From: Rhizobiaceae bacterium
Lineage (GTDB): Bacteria > Pseudomonadota > Alphaproteobacteria > Rhizobiales > Rhizobiaceae
Direction of reading: 5' to 3'
NCBI GenBank assembly: GCA_014238155.1
Contig: JABABQ010000020.1
Location: forward strand, 1 to 42,172
DNA: 42,172 nt
Below the pieces are notes generated by a model. The model did not search any database and was not told where the DNA came from. It saw only the letters and a program-made list of their open reading frames with translations. The translations under genes were made by a program, and so were the position numbers. Below are positions 25,054 to 33,042 of the stretch, piece by piece. Position 1 is the first letter of the stretch. Every line of letters starts with the position of its first letter.

Positions 25054-26526
25054 TCACTGGTCAATTATTCCGGTAATTTTATCGGAAATGGCCGGAAGAA
25101 CTATGATAAATTTGGCTCCTCCATTTGGGTTAATTTCAGCTGTCAGATCCCCACCATGGTCCCGAACGACCTCACGGGCGTATGATAGGCCGAGCCCAGT
25201 GCCCTGGCCTTCGCGCTTGGTTGTATAAAATGGCTCGAAAATTTGCTCTATGTTTTCAGCTTGGATGCCCGGCCCGTTGTCTGAAATTGAAATTCTGATG
25301 ACCGAACCTTGCTGCTGGACTTCAGCTTCTGCTGAAATTTGACGCTCGGCTGTGTTTTCCAGCACGGCTTGCTCCGCATTTACAACCAGATTGAGTAGAA
25401 CCTGCGTAATCTGGCTTTTGTCGGCAAACACGAGCGGCAACTTACTTGGAATGATGACTCTGGTTTCGATACCAGCCTGAATAATCTGGTAATCCAGGAT
25501 GTCCAGTACTTCACGTATGATCCCGCCAACATCAACCTGTTCTTTTTGGACATCTCGGCGATGGGCCAATGCAAGGAATCTTTTGACGATCACTCCGCAA
25601 CGGTTTGCCATCGCATGAATTTTTTCTCCCCGCTTTCGAGTGTTGGCATCTGTAGATGTTTCAACCAGAAGCTCACTTTGTACGGCCAATATCGACAATG
25701 GATTATTCAGTTCATGGGACACGCCTGCAAGCAATGTTCCAAGGGTCGCGATTTTCTCACGATGAAGAATGTCTTGATGCTGAGAGTTGATACGTTCGAG
25801 AAGTTCGTTGGTTCTCTTTACAACATTTCCCAATTCGTCGTGCTCATGGCCTTTGGGAGTTGTCAGGCGGTGTATGCCCGCCGGAGCCGCCACGAGTTTT
25901 GATATTGCGTCTGCGTAAGATAACAGTGGCAGGGTCAGTGAACGATGAAACACAATTGCCAGTGTTACACCCAATAAAATAAACTGAAACATCAGGCCAG
26001 TTACGAGCGTTACGGCACCTGCAAAGAATGTTTCGCCAGCAATTTCGGGGCTGGCACGCAATTCGATTTTTCCAACAATTTTCTTGTTCGAGTTTGTTGA
26101 TTGAGCTTCAAGATCGGAGTTATCAAACAGATCCCGTTGAACAAATATTAGATCGTCGAAAAGAAAGTGCGCCAACCTGTCGGTGTATGAAAAATGTACG
26201 GTTCGGTGATGCTCAGCGATTATTTGGCCAAGGTCTGTGGAAATCCGTGCCCACTCCAAATTCTCGAATTGAAACAGTCCGTCCAATGCCGTTTTTGCTT
26301 GAATCTTATCGACATGAAATGCAGCGCGTGATGCAGCGCCCGAGGCCATGTTAATTTGCTGATTGAGAGTGTTCGATAGATTTTCTCGTTCAGCCGAATA
26401 CAACTGGTAAGTTTCAACGAGCGAAATCAAAGATGCAATCACGACTATAACAGCAACAGAATAGCTCGCTTGACGTACCGCTAGTTTGTTTCGCACCAAA
26501 TCCAACATAATTAGTTCCAACCGCAA
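25054..26526 (-). CDS. Sensor histidine kinase
   Basis: This 490-residue membrane kinase has a first membrane helix at about 20-41 and a periplasmic domain at about 42-165. A second helix (about 170-195) and a HAMP-like linker (about 196-250) follow. The dimerisation/phosphoacceptor domain has H271 in AGVSHELNNPLS. The ATPase domain shows NLVVNAEQAV (N box), SDNGPGIQ (G1), FEPFYTTK (F box) and GTGLGLSYAREVV (G2). The small periplasmic sensor has no recognisable fold to me. The start could be ATG 26526 or 26508. It heads a minus-strand operon with the response regulator and solute-binding protein, divergent from the P460 gene at 26881. Confidence 0.93.
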   Translation of the reverse strand: MRLELIMLDLVRNKLAVRQASYSVAVIVVIASLISLVETYQLYSAERENLSNTLNQQINMASGAASRAAFHVDKIQAKTALDGLFQFENLEWARISTDLGQIIAEHHRTVHFSYTDRLAHFLFDDLIFVQRDLFDNSDLEAQSTNSNKKIVGKIELRASPEIAGETFFAGAVTLVTGLMFQFILLGVTLAIVFHRSLTLPLLSYADAISKLVAAPAGIHRLTTPKGHEHDELGNVVKRTNELLERINSQHQDILHREKIATLGTLLAGVSHELNNPLSILAVQSELLVETSTDANTRKRGEKIHAMANRCGVIVKRFLALAHRRDVQKEQVDVGGIIREVLDILDYQIIQAGIETRVIIPSKLPLVFADKSQITQVLLNLVVNAEQAVLENTAERQISAEAEVQQQGSVIRISISDNGPGIQAENIEQIFEPFYTTKREGQGTGLGLSYAREVVRDHGGDLTAEINPNGGAKFIIVLPAISDKITGIIDQ

Positions 26527-26880
26527 ACATTAAAGATCCCAAATGTGATGATCCTGCACCGCAATCAGAGTTGCTGCTCTGCCACCGCGTCGGTTGATGT
26601 CTCAATTGCTACGCATCTCTAACAACAGCTTGGGTGCAAAACATAACACTGGCATTCACGTCGCGGAACTCAGAATTTACAAATGTTACAAATGTAACAA
26701 TCAACAAGACTTCTGAAACATCGTTTACACGATTTTACAATGTCTCGCTTCTTGCACCTGGCGGTTGAGATTACGCTGTTCGTCAAGAAAGTCTTTGGCA
26801 ATCGGCTTGTTTGAGGTCGGGTAAACTCAGTGAAGTTCCGCCAAAGATTCAGCCAAAGATTCAGACTGAGGAGACAAGCA
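26527..26880. promoter_or_regulatory. Divergent regulatory region with OmpR-type direct repeats
   Basis: This 354-bp region separates the kinase operon from the cytochrome cluster. TTACAAATG is repeated exactly in tandem (26677-26685 and 26686-26694), followed by a degenerate third unit TAACAATC. A second pair, TTACA at 26725 and 26735, has exact 10-bp spacing. These are plausible sites for the neighbouring response regulator. A perfect 12-bp tandem repeat, CCAAAGATTCAG (26841-26852 and 26853-26864), lies just before the ribosome-binding site GAGGAGA. I could not fix promoter hexamers. Confidence 0.55.
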
Positions 26881-27513
26881 ATGAATGATAAACCTGTCAC
26901 AAAAACACTTCGGTATACATGTGTATTAGGCTTGATGTTTGCAGCGTCATTAACGGCATTCGCTATCAATGATCCAGCTGCGGCTGCGGATGAATATGTT
27001 CCTGAGTTTACCAGTGATAAGATGTTAAAACTTCCCGGCAACAACCTGTGGCGCGAGTGGACATTTATAGGATCGCTGGTAACTCCCAACGCACTCAATG
27101 ATGGTTCTGCCCCATTTCCTGAACACCACATGATTTATGTTGAGCCCAAAACTTGGGAACACTACAAACAGACGGGCAAGTTCCGAGAAGGTTCAGTTCT
27201 TGCTAAAGAACTGTCCCGGGTTCTCGCCCCAGATGGCGCCAACGAAAATGGTTCGACCGACGAAGTGAGTGGAACCGGCTATTTTAGCGGAGATTTCTCG
27301 GGGTTTGAGATCACCATCAAAAGCAAAGCGTTGTATCCTGATGAGCCTGGTAATTGGGCTTACTATACGTTCGGTCATCAACCACAACCGTACAATTCAA
27401 CCGCTATGAAACAACCTGCCGCGGCGTGCAATGCCTGCCACGAGGGTGTGGCTGCTGAAGATTTTGTCTTTAGCCAGTTTTACAATGTGCTTCAGGCAGC
27501 GAAGCCCAAATGA
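26881..27513 (+). CDS. Cytochrome P460 family protein
   Basis: This 210-residue protein has a signal peptide (about 1-37, ending in an Ala-rich AAAADE) and a single heme c motif, CNACH, at 183-187. Before it lie GNWAYYTFG and KQPAAACNACH. After it comes DFVFSQFYNVL, the C-terminal signature of true P460 cytochromes, which makes it the most typical of the three in this window. Family members from ammonia and methane oxidisers convert hydroxylamine to nitrous oxide or handle nitric oxide. That activity here is inference. ATG 26881 was chosen over GTG 26830 because of GAGGAGA 5-11 nt upstream and the proper signal peptide. It is followed by a 5-aminolevulinate synthase gene on the same strand. 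Confidence 0.88.
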   Translation: MNDKPVTKTLRYTCVLGLMFAASLTAFAINDPAAAADEYVPEFTSDKMLKLPGNNLWREWTFIGSLVTPNALNDGSAPFPEHHMIYVEPKTWEHYKQTGKFREGSVLAKELSRVLAPDGANENGSTDEVSGTGYFSGDFSGFEITIKSKALYPDEPGNWAYYTFGHQPQPYNSTAMKQPAAACNACHEGVAAEDFVFSQFYNVLQAAKPK

Positions 27514-27620
27514 TGTCAATCCGGTGGAGAGAACTCTTTGTAACAGTTGTCCAGTTCTGAGCCACTATCAGATTGACCTGGATGGTTGCTCTTAATCCAA
27601 CAACGGAAGCAGGGTCTAAA

Positions 27621-28835
27621 ATGGATTTTGATGGAATTTTCCGTGGTGAACTAGACGTTCTGCATGAGGGTGGAAATTACAGGGTGTTCGCTGAATTGGA
27701 GCGTCAGGCCGGACAATTTCCCAGAGCTTCCCGCTTTGTCAACGATTTCGACTACGAAGTCACAGTCTGGTGCTCAAACGATTATTTGGGCATGGGGCAA
27801 CATGCCAAAGTATCAGCCGCCATGCACACGGCGCTATCTCGGTGCGGTGCGGGTGCTGGTGGCACTCGAAATATTTCGGGAACAAATCGCTATCATGCGC
27901 TTTTGGAAGATGAATTGGCAGATTTGCACAATAAGGAAGCAGCCTTGTTGTTCACATCGGGTTATGTTTCCAACTCGACCACACTTGCGACGCTTGGTTC
28001 ACGGATCAACAATTGTGTAATTTTTTCAGATGAAATGAACCACGCATCGATGATTGAAGGTATCCGCTATTCAAAGGCGGAAAAATGCATATGGAAGCAC
28101 AATTCACCAGAAGATTTGGATCACAAACTTAGTCAGTATTCTCCTCATGTACCAAAAATTGTCGCGTTTGAAAGCGTCTATTCAATGGACGGCGATATAG
28201 CCCCCATCAAGGCGATTTGCGAAGTTGCTGATAGACATGGAGCGTTGACTTATTTGGACGAAGTCCATGCCGTCGGCATGTACGGACCACGCGGTGGTGG
28301 TATAGCAGAACGTGAAGGGCTGACCGATCAAATCACAGTCATCGAAGGTACACTCGGCAAGGCCTATGGTGTGATGGGGGGGTACATCGCCTCCTCTGGG
28401 CTCTTGTGCGATTTTGTCAGAAGTTTCGCGCCTGGTTTCATATTTACCACTGCGCTGCCGCCAACAATCGCGGCGGGCGCTATCGCCAGCGTCCAACACC
28501 TGAAACACAGTTGCCTTGAGCGTCAGCAACATTTTGAGCGGGTCCAACTCGTGAAACGTGAACTCGACGCCAGGGGAATACCATATGTTCGCAACCCAAG
28601 TCATATCATCCCGGTGCTCGTCGGCGATGCTGCAAAGTGCAAGTGGATAAGCGATTTTTTGCTGGATAATCACGGAATATACCTGCAGCCAATAAACCAT
28701 CCCACAGTCCCGAAAGGCACTGAGCGCCTTCGGATTACGCCCACTCCACTTCATTCGGACATCGAAATAAATCGCCTCGTTTCAGCGTTGGATGACCTTT
28801 GGTCTCAATGCGCCCTCTCGCGCGCAGTTGCCTGA
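27621..28835 (+). CDS. hemA: 5-aminolevulinate synthase
   Basis: This 404-residue PLP enzyme condenses glycine and succinyl-CoA to 5-aminolevulinate, the first step of heme synthesis by the C4 pathway. Active-site positions match Rhodobacter capsulatus HemA with an offset of one: H141 (NHASMIEG), D213 and H216 (YLDEVHAVG), and the PLP lysine K247 (GTLGKAYG). [26 protein letters not shown] and [21 protein letters not shown] are also typical. ATG 27621 was chosen to match family length, although in-frame starts exist at 27573 (TTG) and 27582. It is flanked on both sides by P460-type cytochrome genes. It is probably a second, specialised copy; the housekeeping hemA would lie elsewhere. Confidence 0.93.
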   Translation: MDFDGIFRGELDVLHEGGNYRVFAELERQAGQFPRASRFVNDFDYEVTVWCSNDYLGMGQHAKVSAAMHTALSRCGAGAGGTRNISGTNRYHALLEDELADLHNKEAALLFTSGYVSNSTTLATLGSRINNCVIFSDEMNHASMIEGIRYSKAEKCIWKHNSPEDLDHKLSQYSPHVPKIVAFESVYSMDGDIAPIKAICEVADRHGALTYLDEVHAVGMYGPRGGGIAEREGLTDQITVIEGTLGKAYGVMGGYIASSGLLCDFVRSFAPGFIFTTALPPTIAAGAIASVQHLKHSCLERQQHFERVQLVKRELDARGIPYVRNPSHIIPVLVGDAAKCKWISDFLLDNHGIYLQPINHPTVPKGTERLRITPTPLHSDIEINRLVSALDDLWSQCALSRAVA

Positions 28836-28926
28836 TGGCGTCGAACTTTTTCAGTGTCTGCGACAATCAATCGAAGTCTGACTAGTCGCTGCAATTATTC
28901 AACCAAAAGCAAAGTATGGAGACACC

Positions 28927-29544
28927 ATGACATTTGAATTCGAAAACAAAATACGTTGGGCCGCTTATGTCACGGCAGCAACGGTGGCTTTTGTTTATCC
29001 ATTATCGACATCCTTTTCCTCTGATGCCAATCCCGACGAGTTCAAAAAACAATTTGAAGAACTCATTTCTGATGGCTTGGAAAAAGCCACAAAGTCCACG
29101 ACTGATACCGGTGCGGCGATGGGACATGTTCCGACAGAGATTGGCGAACTATTCGCTTATCTGAAAGAAGGCAAATACAAGGATTTTCCCGTGAGCGACA
29201 AGGAAACATATAAATCCAGAGGCCCACATGCAAAGTTTGGAAGGCCGGTTCGTGTTTTCTTCGATGCCGCGATTGCCAAGTCTTTATCCATGGAAGGTAC
29301 CACCCATGCGGCTGGATCATCTGTGGTGAAGGAGATGTTCAAAAAGGATGGCACCACATTGGATGGCTGGGCAGTAATGACAAAAACCCGGGAAAACAGC
29401 GACAAGGGAAAAGGCTGGTTCTGGTCGGAGATAATATTGACCGATGCTGAACCAAAAATTGTGGCTGCAGGAAACGGCGTCCGCCTTTGCAGCGGTTGCC
29501 ACAGTCGGGGCAAGGATTTTGTGCTTTCCAAATTGCCCAAATAG
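28927..29544 (+). CDS. Cytochrome P460-like c-type heme protein
   Basis: This 205-residue protein has a hydrophobic N-terminal segment (about 12-30) that acts as signal peptide or anchor. Its C-terminal heme c motif, CSGCH (188-192), is followed by SRGKDFVLSKLP, resembling the DFVFxxF end of P460 proteins. GWFWSEIIL before the motif corresponds to the aromatic strand of the family. The N-terminal region (about 35-70) is charged and probably helical. The protein is more diverged than the P460 at 26881, so it may be a redox partner or a P460 of another specificity. GGAGACACC precedes the ATG. It lies 91 bp after hemA on the same strand and is probably co-transcribed. Confidence 0.75.
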   Translation: MTFEFENKIRWAAYVTAATVAFVYPLSTSFSSDANPDEFKKQFEELISDGLEKATKSTTDTGAAMGHVPTEIGELFAYLKEGKYKDFPVSDKETYKSRGPHAKFGRPVRVFFDAAIAKSLSMEGTTHAAGSSVVKEMFKKDGTTLDGWAVMTKTRENSDKGKGWFWSEIILTDAEPKIVAAGNGVRLCSGCHSRGKDFVLSKLPK

Positions 29545-30096
29545 CCGCACTTGTGTCGCATGCGAGATGGGTTCCATCAAGATCAAAAGCCAAAATGTCA
29601 GCCCAACGGTTGTTAAAGCGTCGCTACTGCCAACTTGATCGTACGTCCGTTTTGGTGATCCGCAGTGAGATGTAGGTTGATGGGCCGAAGTCCGGTATGT
29701 AACCGCCAAGGTACGAGCGTTCCTCGAATTTCTCGTCAAGGAATTGGGCGGTGAATCGATGCAATTCCATGGGTTGCCAGGCTGAATGTTCTCTATTGAT
29801 TGTTGATGGCTCGCGATCTGGTCTGGCAAACTTCGGTGCGCCGACTGATGTGCGTTGCTTCCGTGCGTCTAGTTTGGGCCATGAACGACGTCCATTGGCT
29901 GAAGCTGGTGTCGTATCCGCGACACACCCAATTACGTCTATAAGTGCCAAGAACGGCCATTCGAAAATTCGGGCAACGTTGGCACCGAGCCCGTAATGAC
30001 CCGGTCTGTCGTGTCGCAAATTGAGTGGTGTCCAAAAGGTTTCAATACCGCAACTGGCTCAAGGAGGATGTGATTTGGGTTTAACGATCACAAGAA
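29545..30096. other. Gap between P460-like and oxidoreductase genes, no supported gene
   Basis: These 552 bp lie between two converging stops. The longest open frame is on the minus strand (29624-30019, 131 codons from an ATG). It has a moderately protein-like C-terminal half (HRFTAQFLDEKFEERSYLGG) but no ribosome-binding site and no family I recognise. It could be a hypothetical gene or decayed sequence. I see no clear terminator for either converging unit. Confidence 0.45.
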
Positions 30097-31476
30097 TCAT
30101 ATTAGCGGTATTAGATCGCCGAGCATCGTCGGAACCAGCTCTGAAACCGTTGGATGAATATGGGTTGCCCGCTGAATCACCTTGTAGGACGCATCGGCGT
30201 ACATGATGTCGGTGAGGGAATGGATCACTTCATCACCGCCGATGCCGAGAAATGCCGCTCCAAGAATTTTTTCACTTTCAGCGTCAATCAGCACTTTCAT
30301 AAACCCCTGGGTTTCGCTGCGCTCACGAGCGCGACCGACACGTGCCATCATCATCTTGCCTATCAAGGCTTTTTTGCCGGATTGGCGAACCTGGGTTTCA
30401 GTCATGCCTATTCTGCCCAGCGGCGGATCGATGAACAAGCCATAGGTCATGATCCGGTCCGAAACCTGTCTGGTGTCATTGTCGAACAGGTTTGCGGCGA
30501 GAATTTCATAGTCATTGTAGGACGTGTGGGTAAAGGCTCCGCGGCCGTTGACGTCACCCAGAGCCCATATGCCAGGAATATTGGTGGAAAGACTATCATC
30601 GACAATAATCTGGCCTCGGGCATCGGTTTCGACACCGGCTGCGTCCAGGCCCAGATCGTCGGTATTGGGCTTGCGACCAACTGCCAGCAATACGTGCGAG
30701 CCAACTATATCTTCTGCACCAGGTTCACAGTTTGCGGTGACAACAACCTGTGTGCCGATTTTCGCAAGTCCTATACAACTGGCGTTGAGACGAAACTCGA
30801 CACCTTCTGCTTCAAGGATCTCCTGCACAGTTGCTGAGACGTCGTCATCCTCACGACTGATCAGCTTAGAGCCCATTTCAACGACAGTGACTCGGCTACC
30901 AAAACGTCGGTACATTTGTGCAAACTCAAGCCCGATATAGCTGCCGCCAATGATGATCAGGTGCTCGGGCAGGAAATCTACATTCATGATGTCAGAACTG
31001 GTCATGTAGTCGATTTCATGGATCCCCGGCATATCGGGTACAACAGGGCGACCACCAACATTGATGATGATCTTGTCAGCTTGCAGAAGGTCGCCGTTAA
31101 CCCGAACAGTGTTTGCACTCTCCAGTCGGGCGTGACCTTCATAAACGGTCAAGTCATCCATATTCCTGAGCCAATTGGTAACTCCGGTATTAGATTGCTC
31201 GACGATCGCGTCCTTGCGCGCCTTGACCTGCTTCATATCGATATTGATTGTGCCGTCGATTGAGACACCAAAATCACCCCCGCGTCGCGCCATATGTGCC
31301 GCCCGGGCGCTGGCGACCAGAGCTTTGGTCGGGATACAGCCGACATTAACGCAGGTTCCACCGAACAGCTTTCGTTCGATAATCGCAGTTTTCAAACCTC
31401 GGCCGGTCATGCGTTGGGACAATGACGGGCCCGCCTGGCCTGTTCCAATGATGATTGCATCGAACTTTGTAGCCAT
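30097..31476 (-). CDS. FAD-dependent pyridine nucleotide-disulfide oxidoreductase
   Basis: This 459-residue flavoprotein is of the class I disulfide reductase family (mercuric reductase/dihydrolipoamide dehydrogenase type). The FAD site IIIGTGQAGPSL is at 8-19 and the redox-active pair C42/C47 lies in GGTCVNVGCIPTK. A second nucleotide site follows (IIIGGSYIGLEFAQ). The C-terminal dimerisation domain contains HIHPTVSELVP with the catalytic His-Glu pair. There is no N-terminal heavy-metal domain and no C-terminal vicinal Cys pair, so mercury reduction is unlikely. The substrate is unknown. ATG 31476 was chosen by family start. It lies 34 bp after an HxlR regulator on the same strand, which probably controls it. 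Confidence 0.9.
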   Translation of the reverse strand: MATKFDAIIIGTGQAGPSLSQRMTGRGLKTAIIERKLFGGTCVNVGCIPTKALVASARAAHMARRGGDFGVSIDGTINIDMKQVKARKDAIVEQSNTGVTNWLRNMDDLTVYEGHARLESANTVRVNGDLLQADKIIINVGGRPVVPDMPGIHEIDYMTSSDIMNVDFLPEHLIIIGGSYIGLEFAQMYRRFGSRVTVVEMGSKLISREDDDVSATVQEILEAEGVEFRLNASCIGLAKIGTQVVVTANCEPGAEDIVGSHVLLAVGRKPNTDDLGLDAAGVETDARGQIIVDDSLSTNIPGIWALGDVNGRGAFTHTSYNDYEILAANLFDNDTRQVSDRIMTYGLFIDPPLGRIGMTETQVRQSGKKALIGKMMMARVGRARERSETQGFMKVLIDAESEKILGAAFLGIGGDEVIHSLTDIMYADASYKVIQRATHIHPTVSELVPTMLGDLIPLI

Positions 31477-31510
31477 AATCTGGGTTCCCGATGTTGGTTT
31501 GTATCTGATG

Positions 31511-31915
31511 CTACGCCGTGCGCAGGCTCGCTTCAAAGCTTTCTCGGTCGTTCTGAATTTTTTGAAGTACATTTTTCATTGCGAACGGACGATTATCATG
31601 CTCACCGCTCCAAATAATGATCTCCAGCATCAATGGCGCCAGATCGTGTCCCTTCTTGGTAAGGGTGTAGATGAAACTACGCCGGTTGTCGGGATCTCGT
31701 GATTTCACGATAATGCCTGCTGCTTCAAGATGCTTGAGGCGGGCAATAAGTATGTTGGTGGCAAACCCCTCATCGGCTTCCATGAACTCACTATATGTTT
31801 TTTTGCCACGCAGCATGATCTCTCGAATGATCAGCAGGCTCCACCGATCTCCGAATGTGTCGAGTCCAAACGCCACGGGGCATCCAGTCTCTCTAAATTT
31901 GTTTTCTGGTTTCAT
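31511..31915 (-). CDS. HxlR-family transcriptional regulator
   Basis: This 134-residue protein has a typical HxlR winged helix: GCPVAFGLDTFGDRWSLLII, YSEFMEADEGFATNILIARL and TKKGHDLAPLML. Cys12 sits at the position used by redox-sensing members such as YodB to detect electrophiles or disulfide stress, so such sensing is a reasonable inference. It is the first gene of a minus-strand unit with the disulfide oxidoreductase. It is divergent from a 36-codon ORF, and two matching 13-bp palindromes between them are its likely operators. Confidence 0.92.
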   Translation of the reverse strand: MKPENKFRETGCPVAFGLDTFGDRWSLLIIREIMLRGKKTYSEFMEADEGFATNILIARLKHLEAAGIIVKSRDPDNRRSFIYTLTKKGHDLAPLMLEIIIWSGEHDNRPFAMKNVLQKIQNDRESFEASLRTA

Positions 31916-31937
31916 TTTGGCATCCTAAAAAAAAGAC

Positions 31938-31988
31938 TTGCATAATGCAATACGTATGTTTAGATATATCACACTTTGCAAAATGCAA
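31938..31988. promoter_or_regulatory. Pair of 13-bp palindromes in the HxlR divergent promoter
   Basis: TTGCA-TAA-TGCAA (31938-31950) and TTGCA-AAA-TGCAA (31976-31988) share identical 5-bp half sites and are centred 38 bp apart in the AT-rich region between the HxlR gene and the small ORF at 32026. They are the likely binding sites of that regulator. Confidence 0.75.
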
Positions 31989-32025
31989 GCTAATTAAAAT
32001 ACTCGCAAAACCAATGGAGATCAAC

Positions 32026-32136
32026 ATGACCAACGAGCCAAAACTCACAGCAGCAAGAAATTTTCGTGTTGGCATTATGGCTCTGGCTACCGCTGCTCTG
32101 TTGGTGAGCGAGGCTCTCTCAGCCGTTCTCAACTAA
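32026..32136 (+). CDS. Small ORF encoding a 36-residue single-span peptide
   Basis: ATG 32026 is preceded by GGAGATCAAC (a GGAG with 6-9 nt spacing) and opens a 36-codon frame. It starts MTNEPKLTAARNFRVG and then has one hydrophobic segment (about residues 17-35). It matches nothing I recognise. Its own promoter region contains the HxlR operator pair, and a strong 12-bp hairpin follows the stop, so it looks like a separate transcription unit. It may also be a leader peptide for the cupin gene. The frame can be opened further upstream (to 31945), but that part crosses the operator. Confidence 0.5.
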   Translation: MTNEPKLTAARNFRVGIMALATAALLVSEALSAVLN

Positions 32137-32171
32137 CACCCAAACGCGTCATCCTCCCAGCGACGCGGAAA

Positions 32172-32202
32172 TCTCCGGCCATCCCATCCCGATGGCCGGA
32201 GA
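32172..32202 (+). terminator. Strong hairpin after the small ORF
   Basis: TCTCCGGCCATC (32172-32183) and GATGGCCGGAGA (32191-32202) form a perfect 12-bp stem with a 7-nt loop. No T tract follows, so it may be a processing or stabilising hairpin or a partial terminator between the small ORF and the cupin gene. Confidence 0.5.
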
Positions 32203-32258
32203 CAAGTCAAACACGCGCCAAATTGGAATTACCCAGGTGCAAATTAAGGTTTATCGTT

Positions 32259-32978
32259 ATGACACACTCAATCAAATCTCTTCGTACTCTGGCCCTGGCT
32301 GCATTTCTCTCCACTGCTACGGCGTTGACCGGCACGGCTAACGCTATTTCATCAGATGGATCGGTTAAACTTCTGACAGCAAATTTTGCCTCCAGAAGCG
32401 TTGTTCAGGTTGAAGCCGGCGACTTCCACTTTAAGCCCGGTCAGGTTGCACCAGTTCACACCCATGCAGCACCCGCCATTGGTTATGTCGCAAAGGGCTC
32501 GATCATTTATCAGATCGAGGGTGAAAAACCGCAAATCTTGAATGCGGGTGACGCATTTTATGAGCCTGTAGGTATCCGAATACTAAGATTCGACAATGCA
32601 TCAGCCACCGAAGAAGCAATCTTCCTCGACTTCAATCTTGAGCGGGCTGGAGATCCCTTCATCGTTTTTGAAAACCCGTTGACCGAAGATATCGACCGAC
32701 GGGCGCTACCGACGGTCAAGCTTGAGGGTCAGACCATCGACCAGGCGGAAGTTTATTCCACAGAACTGAAACCATCGGGCGCAATCCAGCTGGCCAGCAA
32801 TGAATCGACTTTGGGCCTTGTTGCAGAAGGGGTTGTTGAACTGAGGGTTGAAGGCAAACCATTACAGCGAATCGTCGCGGGCAAGACATTTGCGCTGCCC
32901 AAAGCCGGTTCCCAGGCAACGCTCGTCAACGCCTCGTCGGAAGTCAGGGCAAACGTCATCACCTTCCGGTTGCGCTAG
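32259..32978 (+). CDS. Periplasmic cupin-domain protein
   Basis: This 239-residue protein has a clear signal peptide (about 1-30, ending TGTANA). The first cupin barrel (about 45-135) shows KPGQVAPVHTHAAPAIGYV, with the HTH metal-ligand pair, and the second motif GDAFYEP. The second half (about 165-238) looks like a diverged cupin without the His pair. Function is unknown; secreted cupins of this kind are often in operons for aromatic or stress metabolism. ATG 32259 was chosen for the signal peptide. It lies 64 bp before an alpha/beta hydrolase gene and probably forms an operon with it. Confidence 0.82.
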   Translation: MTHSIKSLRTLALAAFLSTATALTGTANAISSDGSVKLLTANFASRSVVQVEAGDFHFKPGQVAPVHTHAAPAIGYVAKGSIIYQIEGEKPQILNAGDAFYEPVGIRILRFDNASATEEAIFLDFNLERAGDPFIVFENPLTEDIDRRALPTVKLEGQTIDQAEVYSTELKPSGAIQLASNESTLGLVAEGVVELRVEGKPLQRIVAGKTFALPKAGSQATLVNASSEVRANVITFRLR

Positions 32979-33042
32979 ATCGCCAGCTCGATTTCTTCTC
33001 ACTCAAGATCACACACTCGATTCAATTCATCGGAGAATTACA

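Noticed and set aside
29339-29593. Minus-strand frame beginning with FDLDGT-like residues, suggestive of a HAD phosphatase
   Set aside because: It is mostly antisense to the P460-like gene at 28927, and the rest of the frame shows no HAD motifs.
29624-30019. 131-codon minus-strand frame between the P460-like gene and the oxidoreductase
   Set aside because: Possibly coding in its second half, but no ribosome-binding site and no family recognised, so it is noted only in the gap description.
32848-33042. Upstream extension of the alpha/beta hydrolase frame
   Set aside because: It overlaps the cupin gene out of frame. ATG 33043 has a proper ribosome-binding site and starts exactly at the fold.
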